A stretch of 64,000 bases of DNA. Origin: Nocardioides marmorisolisilvae (GTDB lineage: Bacteria > Actinomycetota > Actinomycetes > Propionibacteriales > Nocardioidaceae). The notes beneath the pieces are model-generated. The model ran no database searches. It saw only the letters and a program-made list of their open reading frames with translations, and was not told where the DNA came from. Position 1 is the first letter of the stretch. Each line of letters starts with the position of its first letter. Of this stretch, positions 37,884 to 45,323 are shown piece after piece. Position numbers and translations under genes: made by a program. The stretch covers positions 434,001-498,000 of the forward strand of contig NZ_CP134227.1 of assembly GCF_031656915.1 (NCBI RefSeq), read 5' to 3'.

Positions 37884-39034
37884 CGCACGCTCGTCAGGGT
37901 GTCGGCCTCGACGTCGTGGCAGCAGGAGTCGACCGCACGCTGGAGCAGCGCGGCCTCTGCGGCGTCGGCAGGCGTGCCCCGGACGGCCGCGAGGAACTCG
38001 AGGGCGAGGTCATGGTCGCTGCGGCCCGAGCTGCTCCCACGGACCGCGGCGGTCGGGCGGTCGGCGGGGGAGTAGCTCAGCGCGAGGGCATGCGGGAACC
38101 GCGCACGGAGCCGGTCCATCGCCTGGAGGGGCCGGACGGTGTCGGTCAGGGTGGCCTGTACCCAGCTGTGCTCGTGCACGGCGAGTGCGGCGTCGGTCAG
38201 CAGGGTCTCGAGGCTGCCGTTGAGCCGCGCGAGCGGCCGCGGCACCGGGGCCGCCACGAACTGTGCGGTGCATCCGGTCGCGCCGAGCTCCACCAGCCAG
38301 GAGCCCTTGGTGTGGCTCGCCTCGGAGAACGAGTAGGCCAGCGGAGATCCCGAGTAGCGGACCGACTCGCTGAGGGTCTGGGCGCCGTGCAGGTGGCCGA
38401 GTGCGGTGTAGTCGATCCGGTCGAACAGCGCGGTGGGCACCACCGAGATGCCGCCGACGGCGATGTCCCGCTCACTGTCGCTGGGCGCGCCACCGGCGAC
38501 GAAGGCGTGGGCCAGCAGCACCGAGCGGGTGCCCGGCCGGGTGGCGAGGTCGGCCTCGACCCGCTGGAGGGCGGCTGAGAGCGCGGCATGATGCGAGCGG
38601 GTGGGAAGGTCCCAGGCGCGCCGGGCCAGGTCCGGGTCGAGGTAGGGGATGCCGTAGACGGCGACAGCGCCGTGCGCGTCCTCCAGCAGCACCGGCCGGC
38701 CGACGTCGCCGGCATCGGTGCGCAGGTGCACGCCCGCGTGGTCGATCAGCCCGGCGGCGAAGCCGAGTCTGCGCGCGGAGTCGTGGTTGCCGCTGGTCAC
38801 CACCACCCGGGCGCGCGATGCGGCCAACCGACCGAGAGCCTCGTTGGCCAGCGCGACCGCGTCGACGGGCGGCAGCCCGCGGTCGTACACGTCGCCGGCG
38901 ACGACCACCAGGTCGACCGACTCCTGCTCGACCACCTCGAGCAGGTGGTCGAGCCAGGCAGCCTGGTGGGTGAGCATCCCGACCCCGTGGAAGGCACGTC
39001 CCAGGTGCCAGTCGGACGTGTGCAGGATGCGCAT
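37880..39034 (-). CDS. sbcD: Exonuclease SbcD
   Basis: 384 residues with the calcineurin-like phosphoesterase motifs of Mre11/SbcD: HTSDWHLGR, VVAGDVYDRG, TSGNHDSARR, LLAHAFV and LGHLHGAQ. These bind the two manganese ions. The start ATG at 39034 (MRILHTSDWHL) is the family start; the frame extends 14 codons further. It is the first gene of the sbcD-sbcC operon. Confidence 0.95.
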   Translation of the reverse strand: MRILHTSDWHLGRAFHGVGMLTHQAAWLDHLLEVVEQESVDLVVVAGDVYDRGLPPVDAVALANEALGRLAASRARVVVTSGNHDSARRLGFAAGLIDHAGVHLRTDAGDVGRPVLLEDAHGAVAVYGIPYLDPDLARRAWDLPTRSHHAALSAALQRVEADLATRPGTRSVLLAHAFVAGGAPSDSERDIAVGGISVVPTALFDRIDYTALGHLHGAQTLSESVRYSGSPLAYSFSEASHTKGSWLVELGATGCTAQFVAAPVPRPLARLNGSLETLLTDAALAVHEHSWVQATLTDTVRPLQAMDRLRARFPHALALSYSPADRPTAAVRGSSSGRSDHDLALEFLAAVRGTPADAAEAALLQRAVDSCCHDVEADTLTSVR

Positions 39035-39082
39035 GACGACAACGTATGAGAGCGCGCCGACACAACCTCCCGGCACACGCCG

Positions 39083-39913
39083 TCAGTCGATGAGCCGTTC
39101 GGCGCCGGCGTACACCACACACCTGTCGGGGCGGGTGAAGCCGATCACGGTCAGGCCCGCCTCGCGTCCCAGGCGTACGGCGAGCGAGGTGGGCGCGCCG
39201 ACGGCCACTAGCACCGACACCCCCGAGACGGTCGCCTTCTGCACCAGCTCGAAGCCGATCCGCCCGCTCAGCACCAGCACCGGCGGGACCGGTGCGGAGG
39301 CGAGGATCCGGGACCCGACGACCTTGTCGACCGCGTTGTGCCGGCCGACGTCCTCGCGGACCACGACCGTGGTGCCGTCGGCCTCGAACAGGCCCGCTGC
39401 ATGCAGCCCGCCGGTCCGGTCGAAGCCGCGCTGCTGGGCACGGAGCCGCTCGGGCAGCTCATGGACGAGGTTGCGGGCGATGCTCACCTCGACATCCGTG
39501 GTGTGACCCTCCAGCGCCTCCGACACGCTCTCCGCCCCACACACCCCGCAGGCGGAGCTGACCATCCGGGCCGCGGGCAGCCGCAGCGGCGGGGCCGCCA
39601 GCTCGACCGTCACGACGTTGAACTCCTGCTCGGGCGTCAGGTCGGCGTCGGTGCAGTAGCGCACCGTCCGGATCGTGTCAGGGGCGCAGATCCCCTCATG
39701 CACGAGCCACCCCGCGGCGAGCTCGAAGTCGTGGCCCGGCGTGCGCATCGTGACCGACAGCCGCTGTGCAGCCAGCGCCGGGGCGGCGAGCCGGATCTCC
39801 AGCGGCTCCTCGACGGCCAGGCGGTCCTCGTGCTCGAGCATCCGTCCGTCGCGAAGCTCGGTGACCCGCCCGCGGACGGACACGCCGGGACGGCGCGGCA
39901 GCGAGGTGGTCAC
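39083..39913 (-). CDS. fdhD: Formate dehydrogenase accessory sulfurtransferase FdhD
   Basis: 276 residues. The sulfur-carrying loop SSACGVCGAESV is present, as are REDVGRHNAVDKVVG and VLSGRIGFELVQKA, all FdhD hallmarks. It transfers sulfur from a desulfurase to the molybdenum cofactor of formate dehydrogenase. No formate dehydrogenase gene is in the window. The start GTG at 39913 lies 6 bases after a TACGGT hexamer, implying a leaderless transcript that begins inside a region shared with the divergent lipoprotein gene. Confidence 0.93.
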   Translation of the reverse strand: MTTSLPRRPGVSVRGRVTELRDGRMLEHEDRLAVEEPLEIRLAAPALAAQRLSVTMRTPGHDFELAAGWLVHEGICAPDTIRTVRYCTDADLTPEQEFNVVTVELAAPPLRLPAARMVSSACGVCGAESVSEALEGHTTDVEVSIARNLVHELPERLRAQQRGFDRTGGLHAAGLFEADGTTVVVREDVGRHNAVDKVVGSRILASAPVPPVLVLSGRIGFELVQKATVSGVSVLVAVGAPTSLAVRLGREAGLTVIGFTRPDRCVVYAGAERLID

Positions 39914-39935
39914 CGTGCCACCGTATCCTCGCGAG
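39914..39935. promoter_or_regulatory. Overlapping divergent leaderless promoters (fdhD and lipoprotein)
   Basis: The 10-bp stretch ACCGTATCCT at 39920-39929 contains TACGGT on the minus strand (39925-39920) and TATCCT on the plus strand (39924-39929), sharing two base pairs. Each hexamer ends 6 bases before a GTG start (39913 on minus, 39936 on plus). The two genes' start codons are therefore only 22 bp apart, and two polymerases could not bind at once. Confidence 0.55.
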
Positions 39936-40523
39936 GTGCGGGAACCACAGGCCCACGGCGTACGTCGAAGCGGTATGCGCACCGTTCTCGGCGTGACCCT
40001 CCTGCTCGTGCTCGGCGTAGTCGTCGCCGGTTGCGGTGACCGCGGCGCGCGCGGCCAGGCTTCCGCGGGACACGCGGCGCGATCCAGCGCCGTGCACGGG
40101 CACCCGGTGGCGCGCGCGGCTGTCCCCGGGGGAGGCGAGCGGCTACTGCTCACCCGGCAGCGGCACCCACGCGGCGGGCTGCAGTACCACCTGTACGCCG
40201 TCACCGGCTCCGGCGACGTCGAGCTGACCGACGCCGAGCACAACCCGGTGGTGCCGTTCATCGCGACGGACACCCGGCCCACGACGCGGGTCAGCGTCGA
40301 CTGCACCGACGGCGGATTCGAGGTCACCGAGGCCGAGCCGACGAAGCCGTCCGGAGTGATGTTCGGCTGGGACGTCTACCGCACCAGCTACCGCCTCGAT
40401 GCCGGCCAGGCCGTTCCGCTGCGCCACCAGAAGCTGCGCAGCAGCCTGCCGGACAAGAGCCTCGTGCGCGAGTTCCCGGTGCTGGACCGCGGCCGGATGC
40501 TCGCCTCCTGCGCCAAGCCCTGA
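39936..40523 (+). CDS. Lipoprotein of unknown function
   Basis: 195 residues from GTG 39936, which is preferred because TATCCT lies 6 bases upstream; ATG 39975 would give 182 residues. The signal has a basic start (VRRSGMR), a hydrophobic core (VLGVTLLLVLGVVVA) and a lipobox ending at GC (residue 30). The mature part is a small beta-rich domain (LTDAEHNPVVPFIATDTRPTTRVSVDC and later a second cysteine, ASCAKP). It could be a DUF2771-type lipoprotein, but I am not sure. Divergent from fdhD. Confidence 0.72.
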   Translation: MREPQAHGVRRSGMRTVLGVTLLLVLGVVVAGCGDRGARGQASAGHAARSSAVHGHPVARAAVPGGGERLLLTRQRHPRGGLQYHLYAVTGSGDVELTDAEHNPVVPFIATDTRPTTRVSVDCTDGGFEVTEAEPTKPSGVMFGWDVYRTSYRLDAGQAVPLRHQKLRSSLPDKSLVREFPVLDRGRMLASCAKP

Positions 40524-40558
40524 GACTGCCCGTCGCCGCGCTCTGCGACAGTGGTGCC

Positions 40559-40990
40559 ATGACCATCAGCGAGACCTTCCGCTCCGTCGAGCTCACCCGC
40601 ATCGGCCGCACCCGCTACAAGGCGACCAACGTCCGTGGGGGAGTGCTCCCGATCGGCAGCGGTGACGATCCGGATTTCACCCCGGTCGAGCTGCTTCTCG
40701 CCGCCATCGCCGGATGCTCGGCGATCGACGTCGACCTGATCACCGGCAAGCGGGCGCAGCCGGAGGCCTTCGACGTACACGTCGAGGGCGACAAGGTCCG
40801 CGACGAGGGCGGCAACCACATGACCAACCTCAAGCTCGTCTTCGACGTCCGGTTCCCGGAGGGGGAGTCCGGCGACGCTGCGCGCGCGGTGCTCCAGCGC
40901 GCCATCGAGCAGTCCCGCGACCGGCTGTGCACAGTCAGTCGCACGGTCGCGCTGGGCGCTCCGGTGGCGATGACTACTTCACCGAGGTGA
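40559..40990 (+). CDS. OsmC family protein
   Basis: 143 residues. The OsmC core ELLLAAIAGCSAIDVDLITGK includes the peroxidatic cysteine; a second cysteine in RLCTVSRTV lies at the position of the resolving residue. OsmC/Ohr proteins reduce organic hydroperoxides. It follows the lipoprotein gene by 35 bp. Its 3' end overlaps the convergent cyclophilin gene by 17 bases. Confidence 0.86.
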   Translation: MTISETFRSVELTRIGRTRYKATNVRGGVLPIGSGDDPDFTPVELLLAAIAGCSAIDVDLITGKRAQPEAFDVHVEGDKVRDEGGNHMTNLKLVFDVRFPEGESGDAARAVLQRAIEQSRDRLCTVSRTVALGAPVAMTTSPR

Positions 40991-41705
40991 TGGTCACCGG
41001 GCTCTTGGGTGCTCCGTCGCCCTGGGCGCCGTTCGCCAGTCCTGCTGCGGCGATCGAGCGTACGGTCTTCAGGCCGCTGGCATCCATCCGGCCGAACACG
41101 GTGTAGGCGTTCGGCAGGGGAGAGTCCTTGTAGACCAGGAAGAACTGCGAGCCGTTCGTGTCCGGCCCGCTGTTCGCCATCGCCACCGTGCCGGCGGCGT
41201 AGGTGCAGATCTGCTGTTTGCCGGTGGCGGTCTTGACCTTCTTGCACGGCTGCACGCGGGGGTCGTCCTTGATCAGCTCGTCGGCGAAGGTGTAGCCCGG
41301 CGTGCCGGTCCCGGTGCCCGAGGGGTCGCCGCACTGGAGGACGAAGATCCCGGCAGTCGTCAACCGGTGGCACGGCGTGTCGTTGAAGTAGCCCTGGCTG
41401 GCCAGCGACTGGAACGAGTTGACCGTGCACGGCGCCTTGTCCGCCTCCAGGGTCACGTTGATGGCGCCCTTGTTGGTGGTGATCGTGACCGGTGTCGGCT
41501 TCGTCGTGGTCGGGGTGGCGGGCGGCGTCTTGATGTCCTTGCGCGCGGCCGGTTGGTCGGAGCTCGGATAGGCGCACGGTCCGCTTGCCGCCTGGGTCGG
41601 TGACGACGAGCCCGAGGGCTTCGTGGTGGGGTTGCTGCTTCCGCAGGCCGCAGCGAGGACCAGGAGCGGGATCAGGGCGATGGCGGCGACGAAGGACCTC
41701 TTCAC
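40974..41705 (-). CDS. Cyclophilin-type peptidyl-prolyl isomerase lipoprotein
   Basis: 243 residues. A lipoprotein signal ends at LAAAC (residue 21), followed by a Thr/Ser/Pro-rich linker. The cyclophilin domain (about 75-240) includes NVTLEADKAPCTVNSFQSLASQGYFNDTPCHRLT and GSQFFLVYKDSPL. It probably assists folding of exported proteins at the outer membrane face. ATG at 41705 follows GAAGAGG; TATCCT at 41718-41713 on the minus strand could be the -10. The gene ends inside the convergent OsmC gene. Confidence 0.92.
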   Translation of the reverse strand: MKRSFVAAIALIPLLVLAAACGSSNPTTKPSGSSSPTQAASGPCAYPSSDQPAARKDIKTPPATPTTTKPTPVTITTNKGAINVTLEADKAPCTVNSFQSLASQGYFNDTPCHRLTTAGIFVLQCGDPSGTGTGTPGYTFADELIKDDPRVQPCKKVKTATGKQQICTYAAGTVAMANSGPDTNGSQFFLVYKDSPLPNAYTVFGRMDASGLKTVRSIAAAGLANGAQGDGAPKSPVTITSVK

Positions 41706-41754
41706 CCGGCCGAGGATAGCCAGTCGCGGATGATCCCTCGTCGTACGCCGCGCG

Positions 41755-42090
41755 TCAGCGTCGGCGGCGATTGTCCCGGGTCACCCTCCGACGCAGCTGG
41801 AGGATGCGCAGCGTCCCGGCCACAGCGGTGATCAGGATGGCGGCTGCGGCCGCGATCAGGAGGGCCACCGCCAGGGGAGCGTGCCCGGACCAGCCGAGGA
41901 AGGAGACCTGGACGGTCTGGGTGTTCTGGGCGATGAAGATGATCAGCAGCACCAGGATCACGCCGAACGCGAAGAGCGCGGCCCAGGTGCGGCTGGTGCG
42001 TGAGTGGCGAAGTGGGTCGTGGCGCACGCCGTGATCGGGCGCGTCGGTCGTTGCGTCGGTGCCTGGGTTCTCGCTCATGTTCGGATGCAT
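41755..42090 (-). CDS. LapA-domain membrane protein (DUF1049)
   Basis: 111 residues. A hydrophilic start of about 40 residues is followed by two hydrophobic helices (WAALFAFGVILVLLIIFIAQNTQTVQVSFLG region and APLAVALLIAAAAAILITAVAG), then a basic tail (RRRVTRDNRRRR). The QNTQTVQVSFLGW stretch between helices is typical of LapA-domain proteins (lipopolysaccharide-assembly-like, function unknown in Gram-positives). The start ATG 42090 has GGAAAG 6 bases upstream; ATG 42078 is the alternative. Confidence 0.75.
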   Translation of the reverse strand: MHPNMSENPGTDATTDAPDHGVRHDPLRHSRTSRTWAALFAFGVILVLLIIFIAQNTQTVQVSFLGWSGHAPLAVALLIAAAAAILITAVAGTLRILQLRRRVTRDNRRRR

Positions 42091-42121
42091 ACCCGCTTTC
42101 CGACGCGCTGTCACCCGCTGC

Positions 42122-42343
42122 TCAGCGCGAGTCGCTGAGGACGTCCTCGGCGAACACCCGGCCATGGGCGTCCTCGATGGCGTCGGCCAGGCGCGCGATG
42201 TCGGCGTCCGACAGGGTGAGGTCCGCCTCGGTCAGCCCACGCCGCAACTCGTCGGCGACGGTTCCCTCGGTGGCGCCGTCCTGGTACGACGTCACTCGGT
42301 CGACAACGGCCTGCAGCGTCTCGCTGGTGTCCTCGTGAGTCAT
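42122..42343 (-). CDS. Small hypothetical protein
   Basis: 73 residues from ATG 42343 (MTHEDTSETL). It is acidic and probably helical, with no cysteines, membrane helix or motif recognised. It ends 31 bp before the LapA-like gene on the same strand. The codon use is like its neighbours, which supports it as real, but the function is unknown. A GTACCC element of the ArsR operator region lies 10 bp upstream (42353), so it may share control with the divergent ArsR gene. Confidence 0.6.
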   Translation of the reverse strand: MTHEDTSETLQAVVDRVTSYQDGATEGTVADELRRGLTEADLTLSDADIARLADAIEDAHGRVFAEDVLSDSR

Positions 42344-42397
42344 GCGGGCGACGTACCCGGGCGCTACGAGGGGATGCATAGAGGGTCGCCCCTGTGC

Positions 42398-42432
42398 GTA
42401 CCCTTGCGGATACGTACCCGTGTGGGTACATT
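42398..42432 (+). promoter_or_regulatory. ArsR operator and promoter
   Basis: A perfect inverted repeat GTACCC-GTGT-GGGTAC lies at 42414-42429. Another GTACCC half-site is at 42398-42403 and a third at 42353-42358. The sequence TACATT (42427-42432), overlapping the palindrome, fits a -10 element and ends 8 bases before GTG 42441. Binding of the ArsR protein encoded here would block this promoter. The half-sites also lie upstream of the divergent small gene. Confidence 0.65.
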
Positions 42433-42440
42433 GAGGTCTT

Positions 42441-42758
42441 GTGGACGCCGTACTCCAAGCGTTGGCCGACCCGAGCCGCCGCACCGTGCTCGAGATCCTC
42501 CGTGACCACCCGGCCACGGCGGGAGAGCTCGCGGCGGCGTTGCCGATCGCTCGACCCGGAGTGTCGCGGCACCTCAGGGTGCTGCGCGAGGCCGGGCTGG
42601 TCGACGTACGGCAGGAGGCTCAGCGTCGGATCTACAGCCTCCGCCCGGAGTCGCTCATCGAGCTGGACGAGTGGCTGGGGGAGTACCGCGCGTTGTGGCG
42701 CAACCGTCTCGACGCCTTGCACACCGAGATCGCCCGAGGAAGGAAGGCACCCAGATGA
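42441..42758 (+). CDS. ArsR-family transcriptional repressor
   Basis: 105 residues. The winged helix is clear: LADPSRRTVLEILRDHPATAGELAAAL followed by the recognition helix ARPGVSRHLRVLREAGLVDVR. No metal-binding cysteines are present, so it is likely of the metal-independent subgroup paired with AHSA1 proteins. GTG start at 42441 with no strong ribosome site, consistent with a very short leader. It overlaps the next gene (ATGA) and probably represses both through the GTACCC palindrome. Confidence 0.88.
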   Translation: MDAVLQALADPSRRTVLEILRDHPATAGELAAALPIARPGVSRHLRVLREAGLVDVRQEAQRRIYSLRPESLIELDEWLGEYRALWRNRLDALHTEIARGRKAPR

Positions 42759-43273
42759 ATGTCATCGGAGACATGAGAGCGCTCGACGAGACCCGCGGTG
42801 CGGTCCGCGTCGAGGACATCTACGACACCGACATCGAGGACCTGTGGGATGCGTGTACCCGGCCGGAGCGGCTGGCACGCTGGATTGCGCAGGTGGCGGG
42901 GGAGCCGCGGGTGGGTGACACCGTCGAGGCCGTGTTCACCAGCACCTGGTCCGGACCGGTGCGCGTGGAGGCGTGCGACGCGCCGACCCATCTGCTTCTG
43001 ACGATGGGTCCGGAGACCGACGACGAGACCGTGCTCGAGGCGTGGCTCACCGAGGGGGCCTCCGGCACCAGGCTGGTGGTGGAGGAGCGGGGACTGCCCG
43101 TGGAGCGGCTCCACTTCTACGGCGCCGGCTGGCAGGTGCACCTCGAGGACCTCGCGCGCTCGTTCGTCGGTGACGCGCACCCTGAGGGCTGGTCGGAGTC
43201 GACACCGTCGACCGCATGGCATGCACGCTGGATCGCCCTCACGCCGACGTACGAGGAGGCCGCGGTCGGCTGA
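42755..43273 (+). CDS. SRPBCC (AHSA1-like START) domain protein
   Basis: 172 residues. The fold is indicated by VEDIYDTDIEDLWDACTRPERLARWIAQVAGEPRVGDTVEA in part and a C-terminal helix (GWQVHLEDLARSF). Such proteins bind hydrophobic ligands or act as chaperones or cyclases; the ligand is unknown. Start ATG 42755 overlaps the ArsR stop, an arrangement seen in many actinobacteria where the two are co-regulated. Confidence 0.83.
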   Translation: MNVIGDMRALDETRGAVRVEDIYDTDIEDLWDACTRPERLARWIAQVAGEPRVGDTVEAVFTSTWSGPVRVEACDAPTHLLLTMGPETDDETVLEAWLTEGASGTRLVVEERGLPVERLHFYGAGWQVHLEDLARSFVGDAHPEGWSESTPSTAWHARWIALTPTYEEAAVG

Positions 43274-43281
43274 TGGACGGC

Positions 43282-43294
43282 TAGGTTCTGTCTC
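43282..43294 (+). promoter_or_regulatory. Predicted leaderless promoter of the methyltransferase gene
   Basis: TAGGTT at 43282-43287 is followed by 7 bases and GTG 43295. No ribosome site is present. It matches the -10/start spacing of the other leaderless genes here. Confidence 0.5.
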
Positions 43295-44071
43295 GTGGCG
43301 GCCGACGTGCAGAAGACGACGAGTTCCCACGCGAGCAGCTCTGCCGATCCGAGCGCTGCGTGGCCGGAGCTCGCCTCGGACTACGAGCGCGCCCGAGGCA
43401 GGGAGGACTCGCTGGACCGGCTCGTCGAGTGGCCCGCGCAGCGCGACCTCCTGGGTGATGTCGCCGGACTGACCGTGCTGGACCTCGGTTGCGGCAACGG
43501 AAGCAAGATCGCCGAACTTGTGGATGCGGGTGCGACCGGCGCCGTGGGCGTGGACGTCAGCGGCAACTTCCTCGGCGCTCGGCCCGCCGGGTTGGAGCTG
43601 ATCCAAGGCGATCTGAACGAGGTGGACGCCATGCCCGGGCTTGCGGGCCGCGCGTTCGACCGGATCTTGTTCCTGCAGTCGTTCGGCTACGCGAGGGATC
43701 CGGTCCGAGTCCTGCAAGCGGCACGCGCGATGCTCGCCGACGACGGGTTCATCCTGCTGACCCGGACCCAGCCGATCCGGTACGCCGTCGAACGGGCCGA
43801 GCGCAACGGCACTTCGTTGGGCGAGGAGTACTTCTCCAGGGCGTCGTACACCTACCGCACCAGTTGGAACGAGGAGATCGCCCTCACGAAGCGGACCTAC
43901 ACCATCTCGGACCTGCTGAACGTGTTCACCGCCGCCGGGCTGTGGGTGGAGACCGCGATCGAGCCACAGTTGTCCGAAGACGCCCGACGTCGCTACCCGC
44001 ACAAGCAGGAATGGATGAACAAGTATCTCGGCATCCTGATCTTCAAGCTCAGGCCTCATCGCCGCCGTTGA
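43295..44071 (+). CDS. Class I SAM-dependent methyltransferase
   Basis: 258 residues. The SAM-binding motif is VLDLGCGNGSKIAEL; motif II/III regions are VGVDVSGNFLG and DRILFLQSFGYARDP. A C-terminal part of unknown substrate specificity follows. No neighbouring biosynthetic gene suggests a target. It is followed by 125 bp without a gene that holds the dif-like site. Confidence 0.82.
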   Translation: MAADVQKTTSSHASSSADPSAAWPELASDYERARGREDSLDRLVEWPAQRDLLGDVAGLTVLDLGCGNGSKIAELVDAGATGAVGVDVSGNFLGARPAGLELIQGDLNEVDAMPGLAGRAFDRILFLQSFGYARDPVRVLQAARAMLADDGFILLTRTQPIRYAVERAERNGTSLGEEYFSRASYTYRTSWNEEIALTKRTYTISDLLNVFTAAGLWVETAIEPQLSEDARRRYPHKQEWMNKYLGILIFKLRPHRRR

Positions 44072-44127
44072 GAGCGGGGTCCCGTGACTGCGTCAGGGGT
44101 CAGGTGGCGATGGGAAGCGTCCGGTGA

Positions 44128-44153
44128 TTGACATAATGTATGTTATCGGCGGT
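44128..44153 (-). other. Candidate dif site (XerC/XerD chromosome dimer resolution)
   Basis: On the minus strand the site reads CGCCGATAA, six central bases, then TTATGTCAA. The actinobacterial dif consensus I know is TTSRCCGATAATVN followed by ACATTATGTCAA; this sequence matches at all positions except the first two and one T-to-C in the centre. The right 12 bases are identical. The region is AT-rich against a GC-rich background, lies between genes, and gene orientation changes around it (34 plus and 13 minus to the left, 6 plus and 15 minus to the right). Together this suggests the replication terminus. Confidence 0.75.
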
Positions 44154-44196
44154 TAACCGAGAGGCGGGGCTTTCCACGGAAACCGCCTGCCCCGGG

Positions 44197-44574
44197 CTAC
44201 ACCCGCGGACCGATGGTCGCCACCAGCGCCTTCGGCGCGGCGCGGACGTATCGCGCGCCGATCCCGGTGATGGCGATGAGCGCGCTGTCCACGACTCGCG
44301 GGTCCTGCAGCTCGTACGTGCGGCCCCGCCGCTCGATGATCCCACCGTCGGCGGCGAGGATGTTGCGGGCCCAGTCGGACCGCTCGCCGTAGAGCAGCGG
44401 GACGACGAACCCGTCCGCACAGACGAATCCCACGACAGGCGTCCGGAAAACGGTGCCGCTCCTGCGACCCGTGTGGCGCAGGATGGCCCACGGCGGCAGG
44501 ACCCACGCCCACAGGCGCTGGACGCGGTTGTTGATCAGCTTGTTGAAGACAGCCACCGCGCGCGGGATCTGCAT
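44197..44574 (-). CDS. Deazaflavin (F420)-dependent nitroreductase family protein
   Basis: 125 residues of the Ddn-like family. Typical segments are LRHTGRRSGTVFRTPVVGF and VVPLLYGERSDWARNILAADGG. These proteins bind coenzyme F420 and reduce quinones or nitro compounds. ATG at 44574 lies inside the 3' end of the GrpB-like gene, a 40-bp same-strand overlap that suggests coupling. The gene ends 44 bp before the dif-like site. Confidence 0.87.
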   Translation of the reverse strand: MQIPRAVAVFNKLINNRVQRLWAWVLPPWAILRHTGRRSGTVFRTPVVGFVCADGFVVPLLYGERSDWARNILAADGGIIERRGRTYELQDPRVVDSALIAITGIGARYVRAAPKALVATIGPRV

Positions 44575-45242
44575 GATGCGAGGCTAGACCCTTTCGACCC
44601 TTTCACCACCCCGCGAGAGCAACGCTCCCCGCAGCCTTGGGTGCTCGCCTCTCGGCGTGCCAGCCGAGCCCGTGCGCGCCGCTTGATGTCCTCGATCACC
44701 TCTGTCTTGGCGTCGGCGTAGGCGTTCATGTCCGGCCAGTCCCGTGCGACCAGGTCCCGCTTGGTCGCCTCGTAGCGCTCACGGTCCGCAGCGTTGCCCC
44801 GTAGGTAGTCCCGTAGGAGCAGATAGTCCGCCGCAGCGGGATCGTCGGTCCCCAGGACATGGACATGCACGTCACGCTCCGCCGTACGGACCATCCGATG
44901 GCCGGGTTCGCGCACCCGCAGCACGTAGCCGGCCCGGACCAACGGGTCCAGATGGTCTTCCTCGGCTGTGATGTCGGGGACCGTGACGAGGATGTCGATG
45001 ATCGGCTTGGCAGCGAGGCCGGGAACGGCGGTGGAGCCGATATGCTCCACGCCGATCGCAGCGCTCCCGATCGCAGCGCTCCCGAGCGCCGCGCGGATGC
45101 GGCGCTCGTGCTCGCGGTACCGGGTCGCCCAGGCTGGATCGTGCTCCACCAGCACCAGCGTGCGCTTCTCGACCCCGCCGATGAGCTCTGGTTCCTTGAC
45201 GTCGTCGCGGCGGGGTACCCGGGTCTGGTGGGGCTCGTGCAC
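44535..45242 (-). CDS. GrpB/nucleotidyltransferase-like protein with an extended C-terminus
   Basis: 235 residues. The GrpB (UPF0157) core is HDPAWATRYREHERRIRAAL, GVEHIGSTAVPGLAAKPIIDILV and YLLLRDYLRGNAADRERYEATKRDLV. The family usually ends near the ARARLARR position; here about 40 extra residues follow, rich in Cys/Arg/Ser, and overlap the next gene. There is a tandem GSAAIGSAAIG from an exact 15-bp duplication (45054-45083). Start is GTG 45242. Function of the family is unresolved; a nucleotidyltransferase fold has been proposed. Confidence 0.8.
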   Translation of the reverse strand: MHEPHQTRVPRRDDVKEPELIGGVEKRTLVLVEHDPAWATRYREHERRIRAALGSAAIGSAAIGVEHIGSTAVPGLAAKPIIDILVTVPDITAEEDHLDPLVRAGYVLRVREPGHRMVRTAERDVHVHVLGTDDPAAADYLLLRDYLRGNAADRERYEATKRDLVARDWPDMNAYADAKTEVIEDIKRRARARLARREASTQGCGERCSRGVVKGSKGSSLASCRSRARWLSSTS

Positions 45243-45323
45243 CGATCGAGCCTACGTGGCGGTCTTTCCAGGGTCTGGTCGGGCGGGCACGCGGGTTCCT
45301 AGACTGGTTGACGGAGGCAAGGA

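Noticed and set aside
44128-44153. Sigma-70 promoter (TTGACA with a TATGTT box) for a rightward gene
   Set aside because: Spacing between the boxes is only a few bases and no plus-strand gene follows; the dif match explains the sequence better.
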